Positions 18,507-27,260 of a stretch of 64,000 nucleotides of DNA are shown here, piece after piece (positions within the stretch are counted from its first letter, which is position 1; every line of letters starts with the position of its first letter). The notes beneath the pieces were generated by a model. It worked only from the letters and a program-made list of their open reading frames with translations, made no database searches and was not told the DNA's origin. A program made the translations under genes and the position numbers. This DNA comes from Gaetbulibacter_A aestuarii (GTDB lineage: Bacteria; Bacteroidota; Bacteroidia; Flavobacteriales; Flavobacteriaceae): NCBI RefSeq assembly GCF_039537665.1, contig NZ_BAABAY010000001.1, positions 1,854,930 to 1,918,929 of the forward strand. Direction: 5' to 3'.

Positions 18507-19331
18507 TCATAAATCCCGCTTTTTTAATAAAACAAAAGATAAAAATACAAATAATGCTGTCCAACCGAGCACTATAGCGATTTCATACCAATGTACGGCG
18601 TAATCGTAGGCCATAGCTGTTTTCTCCGGGAATTTGGTCATGGCGATCCGTTGAAATGGCTGATCGATGAGCTTGTACATGGATTTAAGTGGAAAGAAAT
18701 TCTGAATCTTTTCCGCAATATCGACGTTGAATTTCCAGGTTATGATGCCGAAAATGATCCATTCTAAAAGGTATAATATGAATAGAAATGCCAGGGCAAA
18801 GGCAGAACGTTTTACAAGCATTCCGAAGAACAAACACAAACTGAAAAACCCAAGTAATTTTACAAAATAGGCGAGGAGAAAATCGGTTTGTCTGAAAATA
18901 ATATTGAATTCTGTATAACTGGAATAGTATAAACCGATGCAAAGCGTAATCAAACCAATGAGTATGGTTGAGGCCAGAGAGAAAAATGCTATCGCATAGA
19001 ATTTAGACAAAATAAACTCTTTCTTGCTCAAACCGTCGATCAGGTTTTGCTTCAAGGTTTTATTACTGTATTCGTTACCGATCATGCTCACAACAACAAT
19101 CGCGAAAAAGAACTTGAACTGTGAGGCAAAAAAGGTTGTTAAATGCCAGATGATAGGAAAATTAAAAACACCTAATTCACCTAATTCCAGAGTAAATAAG
19201 CCAAAAACGTTTATTTTGATTGAGGATAAAAGGATAACACAAAAAGGTAATATAAAGGATACAAAAATGAGGATCTTACTGGTTCTGTTCAGTAATAATT
19301 TTTGTAATTCGAGTTGTAATAATCGGACCAT
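18507..19331 (-). CDS. ABC transporter permease (ABC-2 type)
   Basis: Inner-membrane subunit of an export-type ABC transporter, 274 aa. It has six likely membrane segments: ILIFVSFILPFCVILL, the FFFAIVVVSMIG region, FFSLASTILIGLITLCIGLYY, LLGFFSLCLFFGML, ALAFLFILYLLEWIIFGIIT and IAIVLGWTALFVFLSFVLL. The pattern GNEYSNKTLKQNLIDGLSKK after the second segment is typical of ABC-2 permeases. It follows the ATPase gene by 20 bp, so the two form a unit. Substrate unknown. Confidence 0.88.
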   Translation of the reverse strand: MVRLLQLELQKLLLNRTSKILIFVSFILPFCVILLSSIKINVFGLFTLELGELGVFNFPIIWHLTTFFASQFKFFFAIVVVSMIGNEYSNKTLKQNLIDGLSKKEFILSKFYAIAFFSLASTILIGLITLCIGLYYSSYTEFNIIFRQTDFLLAYFVKLLGFFSLCLFFGMLVKRSAFALAFLFILYLLEWIIFGIITWKFNVDIAEKIQNFFPLKSMYKLIDQPFQRIAMTKFPEKTAMAYDYAVHWYEIAIVLGWTALFVFLSFVLLKKRDL

Positions 19332-19351
19332 GAACTTCGTTTTTTGATTGG

Positions 19352-20248
19352 TTAGTTGTTATCTGTGAGTTTCAGGAATTGTTCTTCCAGGCTTTCCTTA
19401 CGCTGTACCAAATGACTTAATACAATGTTGTTTTTAAAGAGAAAGCTGTTTAACTCATCGGATTTCATTGGCTCGTTTAAAAAAGCGGTTATGAGATCGC
19501 CCTGGGTTTTTATGCTGCCGAAAGCTTTATTTTTTTCCAATAAGGCAATTAATTCTGTTTGTTGCGTTGTCTTTAATTCGAAGAAACCATGGCTGGAAAC
19601 CATTTCATCTACGCGTCCGGAATACAGTTTTACACCTTTTCTAAGCACTACGACATGGCTGCACACTTTCTCAACCTCGTCTAATAAATGAGAGGCCAGC
19701 AGAATGGTTGTTCCTTGAGCTGCAATGTCTTTTATTATTTCGCGAATTTGATGAATGCCTTTGGGGTCTAAGCCATTTGTGGGCTCATCCAGAATAAGAA
19801 TTTCAGGATCGTTGAGCAGGGCAGAAGCGATGGCTAAACGCTGCTTCATCCCTAATGAATAGGTTTGGAACTTATGATGTTTGCGATCAAAAAGATCAAC
19901 AATTTCCAGCTTTTCTTTAATCTTGCTTGTATCAACACCTTTGATCTTGCATACTAATTTCAGGTTTTCATAACCCGTCATGTACGGATAAAAATTTGGG
20001 CGCTCGATGATAGCGCCTACTTTCTTTAGGGCATCGTGTGTTGTGGTGTTTCCATCGAACCATTTGAAGTTCCCTGCCGTTTTATTAACTACATTGAGAA
20101 CAACTCCGAGGGTTGTGGATTTTCCACTTCCGTTTGGTCCTAGAATACCGTAAACGTTGCCTTTATTGATGGTGAATGATAAATCGCTTACTGCGGTGAG
20201 CGAGCCGTATTTTTTAGTAAGATGCTCGAGCGTTAAAATGGGTTCCAA
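19352..20248 (-). CDS. ABC transporter ATP-binding protein, TTG start
   Basis: ATPase partner of the permease downstream, 298 aa. Walker A GPNGSGKS (about residues 37-44), signature YSLGMKQRLAIASALL, Walker B EILILDEPTNGLDP, H-loop ILLASHLLDEVE. The only start upstream of the Walker A that gives the family's usual opening (MEPILTLEHLTKKYGSL) is a TTG at 20248. The in-frame sequence further upstream has no ATG before a TAA. The C-terminal 80 residues resemble the accessory tail of bacitracin/lantibiotic-type exporters, but the cargo cannot be assigned. Confidence 0.92.
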   Translation of the reverse strand: MEPILTLEHLTKKYGSLTAVSDLSFTINKGNVYGILGPNGSGKSTTLGVVLNVVNKTAGNFKWFDGNTTTHDALKKVGAIIERPNFYPYMTGYENLKLVCKIKGVDTSKIKEKLEIVDLFDRKHHKFQTYSLGMKQRLAIASALLNDPEILILDEPTNGLDPKGIHQIREIIKDIAAQGTTILLASHLLDEVEKVCSHVVVLRKGVKLYSGRVDEMVSSHGFFELKTTQQTELIALLEKNKAFGSIKTQGDLITAFLNEPMKSDELNSFLFKNNIVLSHLVQRKESLEEQFLKLTDNN

Positions 20249-20377
20249 GCTTCGTGTTTTTGTAGATGCATGGTTTAGAATACATCCTGGTTAGTTTATA
20301 AATGTACGACGACCGTTTTAAAAATTTGTTACATTGTATGGCATCGTTTGATTTGAGCAAGTCTTTTAAATTTTATT

Positions 20378-20486
20378 GGGAAGCCGCGTTAGGGATAGTA
20401 GTGGAAAGCCCGCAGCGCTTAGCGCGAGGACTTGTAGCGGATAGCCCGACCGCCGCCTTTTTTGGCGGGGGTAACGCCAAAAAAAA
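20378..20486 (+). ncRNA. Structured intergenic element, candidate Flavo-1-like RNA
   Basis: A GC-rich island in otherwise AT-rich DNA, starting near AAGCCGCGTTAGGGATAG. It contains two similar phrases, TAGTGGAAAGCCCG and TAGCGGATAGCCCGACC, a small hairpin GCGC-TTA-GCGC, and a 10-bp hairpin TTTTTTGGCG-GGGGTAA-CGCCAAAAAA (20458-20484). The GCGTTAGGGAT and AGCGGATAGCCCGACC phrases recur in intergenic regions of many Flavobacteriia, and I associate them with the Flavo-1 RNA motif. That assignment is from memory and unverified. A 74-codon frame over the element looks fortuitous. Confidence 0.5.
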
Positions 20487-20513
20487 TAATAGGAGGATTC
20501 GTTATAAAAGTAG

Positions 20514-20521
20514 TATTTTTG
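20514..20521 (+). promoter_or_regulatory. -7 box upstream of the orphan kinase-like gene
   Basis: TATTTTTG matches TAnnTTTG and ends 17 bp before the ATG at 20538. This supports that ATG over the in-frame GTG at 20532. Confidence 0.45.
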
Positions 20522-20537
20522 AGTAACTGCAGTGTGT

Positions 20538-21599
20538 ATGGAAGATTTAAAGATTTCGAAGAAAAAGCCATCGTTTCCGATTACGAATAAATTACATGAT
20601 TATTTGTCTGAATATAATCGGGATATGAAAATCCCTATTTTTTATGATGATCTGTTGCGTTTTCAGGGCTCGGTGGTGGTGTATGACAAGGAGGATAATG
20701 ATACGCTTTGGGTGCGGGTTTATTACAATGAGTTTGAGCGTGAGGAGATTGAATTATCGTTAAAGAAAGTTTACACGATCCTGCATTCTGACGGGAATGA
20801 GAATACGATCCCGTTCTTGAATGTGGACGCGATAGACTATTGTACGTTTGGTAATTCGAAGCCATTTCGGATCAAGATCCGGAATATTTTAAATGATAAT
20901 TACACCTATTTTTATGTGAAATCGGCAGATTCTTCTCGTGTGTATGGTTTAGAATTAGAGCACATGTTATCGCCTTATAATTTAAATTTTTTGGTGTATA
21001 AGAATACACTTATCGAGGAACATATTGCTGGAATTCCGGGGGATGAGTTTATAAAATCGTTCTTGCCGAAATGTGATAAATCGGAAAAGATGCAAATAGC
21101 CAAGGAGTTTGTGAAGTTTAATGAGCGATGTATGATCCGGCTTTTAGGCGATATGCGATCTTATAATTATGTGATTGTTCCGACGCACGATTTTGATCAT
21201 GTGGTTTATAAAATACGCGCCATTGATTTTGATCAGCAGTGTTATGAAGGGAAATTCAATATTTACAGACCTCAATTTTTCAAGGAGAATGTAAAAATGG
21301 TGGAATTGGTTCAGGAATGTTTTCAACGCCTTTCTATCGATCAATATAAAATTGAGGAGCGCTCAATTTTAGTTAAACGCTTAAAGAGTTTTCATGACAG
21401 GATCGATGAGTTATTGGCTTGTATGCGGGCGGATTCTATCTCAAAAGAAGCGCATATTACCATGCTCAAGATGAAAATTTACGAATACACCAATGATGTT
21501 AAGTTTAAACGCTCTAAAAATATGGGTGATATTTTGAAATATTCCCTGGCGTTCTTAACACGAAACTATGAAAATGTTAAGCCGGAAAATTTAATGTAA
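20538..21599 (+). CDS. Conserved hypothetical protein with protein-kinase-like landmarks
   Basis: Cytoplasmic protein of 353 aa with no signal peptide or membrane segment. The frame opens at a GTG (20532); the ATG at 20538 follows the -7 box better. I do not recognise a named family. The order of features in the middle resembles the kinase-like fold: a strand with lysine (TYFYVKSADS), a helix with Glu (VYGLELEHML), a hinge-like strand (TLIEEHIAGIPGDEF), a loop GDMRSYNYVIV with Asp and Asn five apart, and then RAIDFDQQ in place of DFG. A basic C-terminal helical region follows. Activity is inference. It is convergent with the next gene, 6 bp apart. Confidence 0.7.
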   Translation: MEDLKISKKKPSFPITNKLHDYLSEYNRDMKIPIFYDDLLRFQGSVVVYDKEDNDTLWVRVYYNEFEREEIELSLKKVYTILHSDGNENTIPFLNVDAIDYCTFGNSKPFRIKIRNILNDNYTYFYVKSADSSRVYGLELEHMLSPYNLNFLVYKNTLIEEHIAGIPGDEFIKSFLPKCDKSEKMQIAKEFVKFNERCMIRLLGDMRSYNYVIVPTHDFDHVVYKIRAIDFDQQCYEGKFNIYRPQFFKENVKMVELVQECFQRLSIDQYKIEERSILVKRLKSFHDRIDELLACMRADSISKEAHITMLKMKIYEYTNDVKFKRSKNMGDILKYSLAFLTRNYENVKPENLM

Positions 21600-21605
21600 T
21601 ACCGG

Positions 21606-22118
21606 TTAATTCCAGTTTTCATCGAAATCCAGATCGTCGTAATCACCTAAAAGATTATTGTCGAAACCATCTAAATCATTAAGGTTTTCTGCCTCAAAGT
21701 TTTTTTCAGGTGCCGAATCCGGTATTTGCCCGTGAACGTACATCAGGTTTGGGTAATCTGTGCCTTCGGCTTCTTCAACGATCTCAGCTAGTTCCACGTA
21801 GAAAGTCCACATGCTTAGGAAGTCGTAAACATAAATGAGTTTGGTTTGGCTTTCATCAACTACGCTGCTGAGTTCGGTTTCATTCATTAAACGCGGTGAT
21901 TCGTTGCCTTCCCCAACATCGAACATGGAGATTTCTTCACCTTGTTCCCATTCGTCATTAGATACATAGAACGAGGCCATTTCTAAACCATCGAAGCCAA
22001 AGGATTGGGTTATGGCATTGTGCAAATCTTCGAGAGTATCGGTTTCACGGATCTCAAGATCACGGAAAATATCCTCGTCGGTATCATTGTCAAGAACCAC
22101 TCTGAATCTGTAAATCAT
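21606..22118 (-). CDS. IS1096 passenger TnpR / pRiA4b ORF-3-like family protein
   Basis: Acidic cytoplasmic protein of 170 aa. The start IYRFRVVLDNDTDEDIFRDL, followed by DTLEDLHNAITQSFGFDG and ASFYVSNDEWEQG, and later LIYVYDFLSMWTFYVEL, matches the pRiA4b ORF-3-like fold. The tail is very Asp-rich (GDYDDLDFDENWN). The family name comes from a mobile-element passenger gene, but there is no transposase or inverted repeat nearby and the protein is a common chromosomal gene in Flavobacteriia. Function unknown. Confidence 0.78.
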   Translation of the reverse strand: MIYRFRVVLDNDTDEDIFRDLEIRETDTLEDLHNAITQSFGFDGLEMASFYVSNDEWEQGEEISMFDVGEGNESPRLMNETELSSVVDESQTKLIYVYDFLSMWTFYVELAEIVEEAEGTDYPNLMYVHGQIPDSAPEKNFEAENLNDLDGFDNNLLGDYDDLDFDENWN

Positions 22119-22150
22119 TTCGCTAATTAATTTGGGTACAAAGATACAAT

Positions 22151-23176
22151 TTATGTTGTGATTACCGATGGCTTTTGGCTTTCTAATCGTATGTAGAATT
22201 GCACCCCGATCAGTATGGTGGCGATCACGATATGAATGGGCTGTGAGGCCACTGGAAAATCAAAATAGAACATCGCGATCCCTGTAGAAATTTCAGCAAA
22301 AATGCAGAGCATTATCCAGTTCAATTTGGAATGTCCAAGGTTTAAACGACGATTCCTTAAAAAGAGCCAACTATTTATTAAAAGCACTAATATGGATAAA
22401 GAACGATGGACGTAGAATTGAAGCGTTGGATTTTCCAACCACAGACTTTTTACATAGCCCACATTCTTAATTTGTTCATCTACATATTGGCGCACCTGGG
22501 TTCCGAGGATGATCTGGATAAAGGTAAGAACGATAGCTATAGTTACTACAGTGTTGAAACGCTTGTTGAATTTTTGATGGGTTTTCTCTGGTTTTGAAAT
22601 GTATAATAAGTATAGGATGAGAAAGACAATTACAATAGCCATGGCCATGTGAATGGTTATTTTAAAAGGTGCCAGGTTAGAATCGACAACCGTTTTACCA
22701 AGCCAGGCCTGAAAACCCATACCAAATACGGTAAGTAATGATAGGATAACATAGCGTTTCTTTTCGCGCCAGAGCCAGAAAGACATTACAGTAAAAATTA
22801 AAATAGGAATTCCGGAAAGTGCTCCAATCAAGCGATTCACATATTCAACCCAGGTTTGTACCGGGTTGAAAATAGCATAGTCGTGTTTGGTATAGGTATC
22901 CCAATGGTCCAGATTAAGGGTGTCTTTTGACGTAAAATCTGATTTGGCGACTTTAAGAGTTTCGTCAACAATTATGACCACATTTTTTTTATAGAAATGG
23001 TTGGGTTTGAATTGCAATTCTGAAATATGGGTGGGCGGTACATAATAGCCAAAACATTTGGGCCAATCCGGGCAGCCCATACCGGAACCAGTCATCCTTA
23101 CTACGGCGCCAGCCACAATCACAAGATACACCATAACCAAGGCGATCTTTGCTGTTTTTCTGAATCGTTTTTTCAT
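22151..23176 (-). CDS. ctaA: Heme A synthase (COX15/CtaA family)
   Basis: Integral membrane enzyme that oxidises heme O to heme A for cytochrome oxidase; 341 aa. Eight hydrophobic helices are apparent. Family marks: VRMTGSGMGCPDWPKCFG near the N-terminus (about residues 27-44), the extracytoplasmic loop with AIFNPVQTWVEYVNRLIGAL, ITIHMAMAIVIVFLILYLLY, GTQVRQYVDEQ, and FYVHRSLSILVLL. The His residues in the paired helices are the heme ligands known for the family. It starts 2 bp after the stop of the CCA-adding enzyme gene, so the two are probably co-transcribed. Confidence 0.92.
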   Translation of the reverse strand: MKKRFRKTAKIALVMVYLVIVAGAVVRMTGSGMGCPDWPKCFGYYVPPTHISELQFKPNHFYKKNVVIIVDETLKVAKSDFTSKDTLNLDHWDTYTKHDYAIFNPVQTWVEYVNRLIGALSGIPILIFTVMSFWLWREKKRYVILSLLTVFGMGFQAWLGKTVVDSNLAPFKITIHMAMAIVIVFLILYLLYISKPEKTHQKFNKRFNTVVTIAIVLTFIQIILGTQVRQYVDEQIKNVGYVKSLWLENPTLQFYVHRSLSILVLLINSWLFLRNRRLNLGHSKLNWIMLCIFAEISTGIAMFYFDFPVASQPIHIVIATILIGVQFYIRLESQKPSVITT

Positions 23177-23178
23177 TT

Positions 23179-24597
23179 TTAGTTCTTTGAACTTAAACCT
23201 AATTTTTCGCCAGTTTTTAGCATAAGTTGGTAAGCAGCCTCATGCTCATTTGGAATTTCGCCTTCTAAAATGGCCTCTTTGATAGTTTCCTTGATCACTC
23301 CAATCTCACGAGAAGGTTTTAGATCAAAGGTTTTCATGATTTCTTCACCTGAAATAGGCGGTTGGAAATTTCTAACATGGTCGCGAGCCTCCACTTCTTC
23401 AATTTTCTCACGGACAATTTTAAAATTGTTGCGGTATTTTTTGAATTTTTTCGGATTCTTTGTTGTGATGTCTGCTTCGCACAAGGTCATGAGGTCATCC
23501 ACATGATCTCCGGCATCAAAAATTAAGCGCCTTACGGCGGAATCAGTTACAATATCCTGTGCCAAAACGATAGGTCGTGAACTCATCAAAACCATTTTTT
23601 GAACGAATTTCATTTTATCATTCAATGGCATTTTTAAGCGTTTGAATAAACGAAATACCATCTTAGAACCTTCAAATTCATGACCATGGAATGTCCATCC
23701 TACTTTCTTGCTAAATTTTTTTGTGGGAGCTTTTCCTATATCGTGAAGCAGCGCTGCCCAACGTAACCATAAATTATCAGTATTTTCGGAAATGTTGTCT
23801 ACAACTTCTAAAGTGTGATAAAAGTTGTCTTTATGCCGTTGCCCTTCGATCTCATCGATACCTTTCAGGGCTGTTAATTCCGGTAAAATGCGTTTAAGTA
23901 ATTTGGTTTTTTCAAGAATCAGGAAACCAACGGAGGGTTTTTTACTTTCCAGAATCTTATTGAGCTCTACCACAATACGCTCTTTGGTAATGATATCAAT
24001 GCGATGCGCATTTTTAGTGATTGCTTTTAGGGACGCATCCTCAATGGTGAAATGTAATTGAGCAGCAAATCTTATGGCACGTAACATTCGCAGCGGATCG
24101 TCGCTGTAGGTAATATCCGGATCTAAAGGTGTTCTAATGCATTTGTTTTTCAAATCTTCAACACCATTGAAGGGATCCAGAAGATCGCCATAGGTGTCCG
24201 GATTCAAACTTAGAGCCAGAGCATTTATAGTAAAATCTCTTCGGTTTTGGTCGTCTTCCAATGTTCCGGGATTAACAGCCGGGTTTCTACTATCTTCTGT
24301 ATAGGATTCCTTTCGTGCTCCAACAAATTCAATATCGGCATCTTGATATTTCAGCATGGCCGTTCCGTATGTTTTAAATATCTGGACTTTTGGTTTATCA
24401 GGGAGGTTTTTCGAAACTTCTCTCGCCAGAGCAATGCCATCGCCAACACAAACGATATCAATATCTTTTTTTTCAGAGCGATTTAAAAGATAATCTCTTA
24501 CGAAACCACCAATAACATAAGTGTCAACATGTAATGCTTTTGCCGATTTGGAAATGATCTCAAAAATTGGATTGTGTAATGCTGCTTTATGGTTCAT
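23179..24597 (-). CDS. cca: CCA tRNA nucleotidyltransferase with HD domain
   Basis: Adds or repairs the 3' CCA end of tRNAs; 472 aa. This matters locally because the two tRNA genes in the window do not encode CCA. N-terminal class-II nucleotidyltransferase head: YVIGGFVRDYLLNR, then DIDIVC with catalytic carboxylates, RRDFTINALAL, then the RNA-binding neck (DPLRMLRAIRFAAQLHFTIE). A C-terminal HD-type domain is visible (LRWAALLHDIGKAPTK; WTFHGHEFEGSKM). It precedes ctaA with a 2-bp gap. The 174 bp upstream (24598-24771) hold no gene I can see. Confidence 0.95.
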   Translation of the reverse strand: MNHKAALHNPIFEIISKSAKALHVDTYVIGGFVRDYLLNRSEKKDIDIVCVGDGIALAREVSKNLPDKPKVQIFKTYGTAMLKYQDADIEFVGARKESYTEDSRNPAVNPGTLEDDQNRRDFTINALALSLNPDTYGDLLDPFNGVEDLKNKCIRTPLDPDITYSDDPLRMLRAIRFAAQLHFTIEDASLKAITKNAHRIDIITKERIVVELNKILESKKPSVGFLILEKTKLLKRILPELTALKGIDEIEGQRHKDNFYHTLEVVDNISENTDNLWLRWAALLHDIGKAPTKKFSKKVGWTFHGHEFEGSKMVFRLFKRLKMPLNDKMKFVQKMVLMSSRPIVLAQDIVTDSAVRRLIFDAGDHVDDLMTLCEADITTKNPKKFKKYRNNFKIVREKIEEVEARDHVRNFQPPISGEEIMKTFDLKPSREIGVIKETIKEAILEGEIPNEHEAAYQLMLKTGEKLGLSSKN

Positions 24598-24771
24598 GTT
24601 ATTTCTTATCCCAACCGGTACCTTTCTATACCGTTAAAAGTTTACCGGGTCATGCTGCTTGTTTAAATTCGGCTTGAATTAAAACCGGTTTAAAAATTTC
24701 GTCCTGCAAATTTACAATATGAAATACAGCTTTTAAAGTATCAAGCGTATTTTATTTATTTGCTTTAAACC

Positions 24772-25704
24772 TTATGAAATTCTCTGAATTTTTTGTTTGT
24801 GTTTAAGCGACATGCTTAAAGGAGCTCCTTTGATCAAGGCGAAAAAAAGCGGCCAGTGTTTTGGTTTTACCAGACTGCTGAAGAAATATTTTAGTTGCAA
24901 ATAAAAACGTATGATCCAATATGAAATCATTCCGTAATGTTTGCGAGTAAGATACAAAAGAGAGATTTTTAGTTCGATCTTTAGGGCAATCGATTTCGGT
25001 GTACTAGCACCATGAAAATGTATGAAGCGTCCGCTAGGAACTAACCAGGCAGACTTTTTGTTTTTGGCAAGCCGTTTACAAATATCGGTTTCCTCGTAAT
25101 AAAGAAAAATATTCGTATCGAAACCGCCAACCTGATCAAAATCTGTAGTTCTGAAAAACATAAAACTTCCAGCTACAAATTGACCCCGTTGTGGTTTTGC
25201 GTATAATTTTTTTCTTTCCGGATATGTTTTTTGATTCAGGAATTCAAGGATATTTCTTCCAAATAATTCACGAAGTGGTGAGGCGAAATGGTCGATGGTC
25301 GGTAAAATACTGTGATCTTCTTTAAAGGCTTGAGGCCCGCAAACACCAGCATTTTCATGATTATCCATAAATTCTTTAAGGGCACTTAAACAGTCATTTT
25401 CAAATATAACATCGTTGTTTATGAAGGCTAAATAATTACCGGTGGCCTGCTGCGCACCAATCATGTTACCGGCTCCAAATCCGGTGTTTATCTGGCTTCT
25501 AATGAGTTTTATATTGATCTTATTTGAAATACTATCAATATAGTTTTTTAAGAGAAAATAATTTTTGGTCTCAGAAGCATTATCAACGATAATAAACTCG
25601 CAATCCAAATCAGACGGTGTGTGTTTCAATATGGAGGCAATGCAATCTATGGTATAGTTTGCGGTGTTGTAATTGATAATAATGATGGAAATATCGCAAG
25701 CCAT
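24772..25704 (-). CDS. Glycosyltransferase family 2 (rhamnosyltransferase-like)
   Basis: Cytoplasmic-face GT-A enzyme, 310 aa, likely for LPS or capsule glycans. It opens with SIIIINYNTANYTIDCI, then FIIVDNASETKNY, NTGFGAGNMIGAQQATGNYL and AFINNDVIFENDCL, where the NND acts as the DxD-type metal motif. FFRTTDFDQVGGFDTNIFLYYEETDIC is the acceptor-side motif of the WbbL-like group. A hydrophobic C-terminal stretch (MISYWIIRFYLQLKYFFSSL) suggests membrane association. The next upstream glycosyltransferase gene ends 2 bp before this start. Donor and acceptor cannot be told. Confidence 0.85.
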   Translation of the reverse strand: MACDISIIIINYNTANYTIDCIASILKHTPSDLDCEFIIVDNASETKNYFLLKNYIDSISNKINIKLIRSQINTGFGAGNMIGAQQATGNYLAFINNDVIFENDCLSALKEFMDNHENAGVCGPQAFKEDHSILPTIDHFASPLRELFGRNILEFLNQKTYPERKKLYAKPQRGQFVAGSFMFFRTTDFDQVGGFDTNIFLYYEETDICKRLAKNKKSAWLVPSGRFIHFHGASTPKSIALKIELKISLLYLTRKHYGMISYWIIRFYLQLKYFFSSLVKPKHWPLFFALIKGAPLSMSLKHKQKIQRIS

Positions 25705-25706
25705 AA

Positions 25707-26504
25707 TTATAAATATTGATCTACGCCTTTTTCAATGTAAGTTACTTTTTTATTTGTAGTTTCCTTTTCAATTAATTCATTTATTTCAATATGGCTTTTA
25801 TCTTGTTCTTTGTGATAAATATGATAGGCTAAACCTGAAAACTTCAGTCGCTTTCCTTTTACTCCAATATTAAGTAGTCGTTGGATCATCTCACTATCAT
25901 CGATACCCCAGCCCACTAAATTTTCATTAAAACCATTCACTTTAATAAAATCAGAACGCCAGAACGACATATTGCACCCCCGAAGTTTCGAGGAGCGTTT
26001 GTCTTCTTCTTTATAAAGATTACTTAAAAAGGGAATGCGTAGAGTACGTCCCCGTTTTTTAATGCCTTTTGAGAAAAAGTGAAATTTCGTTTGTTTTGTT
26101 TTGAATAGTTTCGGTAATAATGATTCCTGAATATTCACGCGACTACCGTACAAAAACGCATTGAGTTGAGATAATCGCAAATGATCCTTTACAAAATCTT
26201 TATGCATGATGATATCGCCATCAATTTCAATAATATAGTCGTATTGAGCTTTAGCGATCGCTTTATTCATTATTGCCGGTTTGCGGTTTTTGAGATCTTC
26301 ATGCCAAATATGAATTAGAGGTATCGGAAAATCTTTTTTAAACTCTTCGATAAGGGCTTTTGTGTCTTCTCGCGAACCATCATCAGCAACAATAACTTCA
26401 TTTGGCAATACCGACTGGTTTTTAACACTGAGTAATAAAAGCTCCAGAGCCTGCGGCCAATTGTAGGTGGGTGTTACTAATGTACTGGTTGGGAAGGGTT
26501 GCAT
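25707..26504 (-). CDS. Glycosyltransferase family 2 with galactosyltransferase-like C-terminal motif
   Basis: GT-A glycosyltransferase, 265 aa from the ATG at 26504. The frame extends to a TTG at 26525, but the downstream ATG gives the usual family opening (MQPFPTSTLVTPTYNWPQAL). Motifs: VIVADDGSREDTKALIEEF, DYIIEIDGDIIMH (DxD), and RGCNMSFWRSDFIKVNGFNE followed by GWGIDDSEMIQRLLN, the Glyco_transf_7C-type acceptor segment. It sits 2 bp upstream of the previous glycosyltransferase and is divergent from the methyltransferase gene. Probably acts in the same surface glycan pathway. Confidence 0.85.
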   Translation of the reverse strand: MQPFPTSTLVTPTYNWPQALELLLLSVKNQSVLPNEVIVADDGSREDTKALIEEFKKDFPIPLIHIWHEDLKNRKPAIMNKAIAKAQYDYIIEIDGDIIMHKDFVKDHLRLSQLNAFLYGSRVNIQESLLPKLFKTKQTKFHFFSKGIKKRGRTLRIPFLSNLYKEEDKRSSKLRGCNMSFWRSDFIKVNGFNENLVGWGIDDSEMIQRLLNIGVKGKRLKFSGLAYHIYHKEQDKSHIEINELIEKETTNKKVTYIEKGVDQYL

Positions 26505-26579
26505 AGGTATTATTTTATGTTGCAAAATAAGGTTTTTTATTAAAAATGACTTTATGTGATGTTGCTCTTTTAAATTTTA

Positions 26580-26587
26580 TATTTTTG
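26580..26587 (+). promoter_or_regulatory. -7 box upstream of the methyltransferase gene
   Basis: TATTTTTG, matching TAnnTTTG, ends 4 bp before the ATG at 26592, so a transcript from it would be nearly leaderless. Confidence 0.4.
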
Positions 26588-26591
26588 GAAC

Positions 26592-27260
26592 ATGGACTAC
26601 GACAACAAACCGCAAGGGTATTATGACAACATTCGTTCTGAAATGTTGCAGTTTTTGCCACCTGATGCCCAATGCGTTTTGGATGTTGGTTGCGGAAACG
26701 GTGCATTTGCTCTGGTTATTAAAAAGCAAAATGATGCTGAGGTTTGGGGTATAGAATTTACGGAAGGTCCGGGAAATGAGGCTAAAGATGTCCTGGATCA
26801 GGTTTTTGTAGGGAGGTGTGAAGACTACATGGATGATTTACCCGAAAATTATTTTGATGCCATTTATTTTAATGATGTTTTGGAACATTTGGTTGACCCT
26901 TATGAGGTATTAAAACGTGTAAAAAGTAAATTAAAACCGGAGGGTGTTATTATTAGTTCTATACCCAACGTAAGGCATTTTAATACGTTTAAAAGGGTGC
27001 TATTTAATAAAGACTGGCGTTACGAAGATTACGGTGTTATGGACCGAACCCATTTACGGTTTTTCACCAAAAAAAGTATCCGACGCATGTATGAAGATTT
27101 GGGTTACAACGTTTTAATCCACAAGGGGATCAACCGAAGTAAATCCATCAAGCCCTACTTGTTCTATGCGTTAACGCTTTTTACACAATTAGATATGCAG
27201 TATGTGCAATTTGCTACGGTAGTAAAAAAAACTCATGATACGCTCGAAGAAAATTCATAA
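26592..27260 (+). CDS. Class I SAM-dependent methyltransferase
   Basis: Soluble methyltransferase of 222 aa. Motif I CVLDVGCGNGAFALVI (about residues 28-43), then the acidic end of strand 2 (VWGIEF), and FDAIYFNDVLEHLVDPYEVL (motif II/III of the UbiG/Methyltransf_23 group), followed by LKPEGVIISSIPNVRH. The IPNVRH phrase is frequent in methyltransferases of glycan clusters. The downstream kinase gene begins inside its last codons (26-nt overlap), which implies translational coupling. The substrate is probably a sugar or lipid intermediate of the same cluster. Confidence 0.85.
   Translation: MDYDNKPQGYYDNIRSEMLQFLPPDAQCVLDVGCGNGAFALVIKKQNDAEVWGIEFTEGPGNEAKDVLDQVFVGRCEDYMDDLPENYFDAIYFNDVLEHLVDPYEVLKRVKSKLKPEGVIISSIPNVRHFNTFKRVLFNKDWRYEDYGVMDRTHLRFFTKKSIRRMYEDLGYNVLIHKGINRSKSIKPYLFYALTLFTQLDMQYVQFATVVKKTHDTLEENS

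Noticed and set aside
20302..20526. 74-codon open frame covering the GC-rich intergenic element
   Set aside because: The sequence is better explained by hairpins and repeated phrases of a known type of intergenic element; the translated protein has no family look and no good start context.
21606..22118. Possible mobile element, because the gene belongs to the IS1096 passenger (TnpR-like) family
   Set aside because: No transposase, inverted repeats or target duplication lie nearby, and the gene is a usual chromosomal resident in related bacteria.
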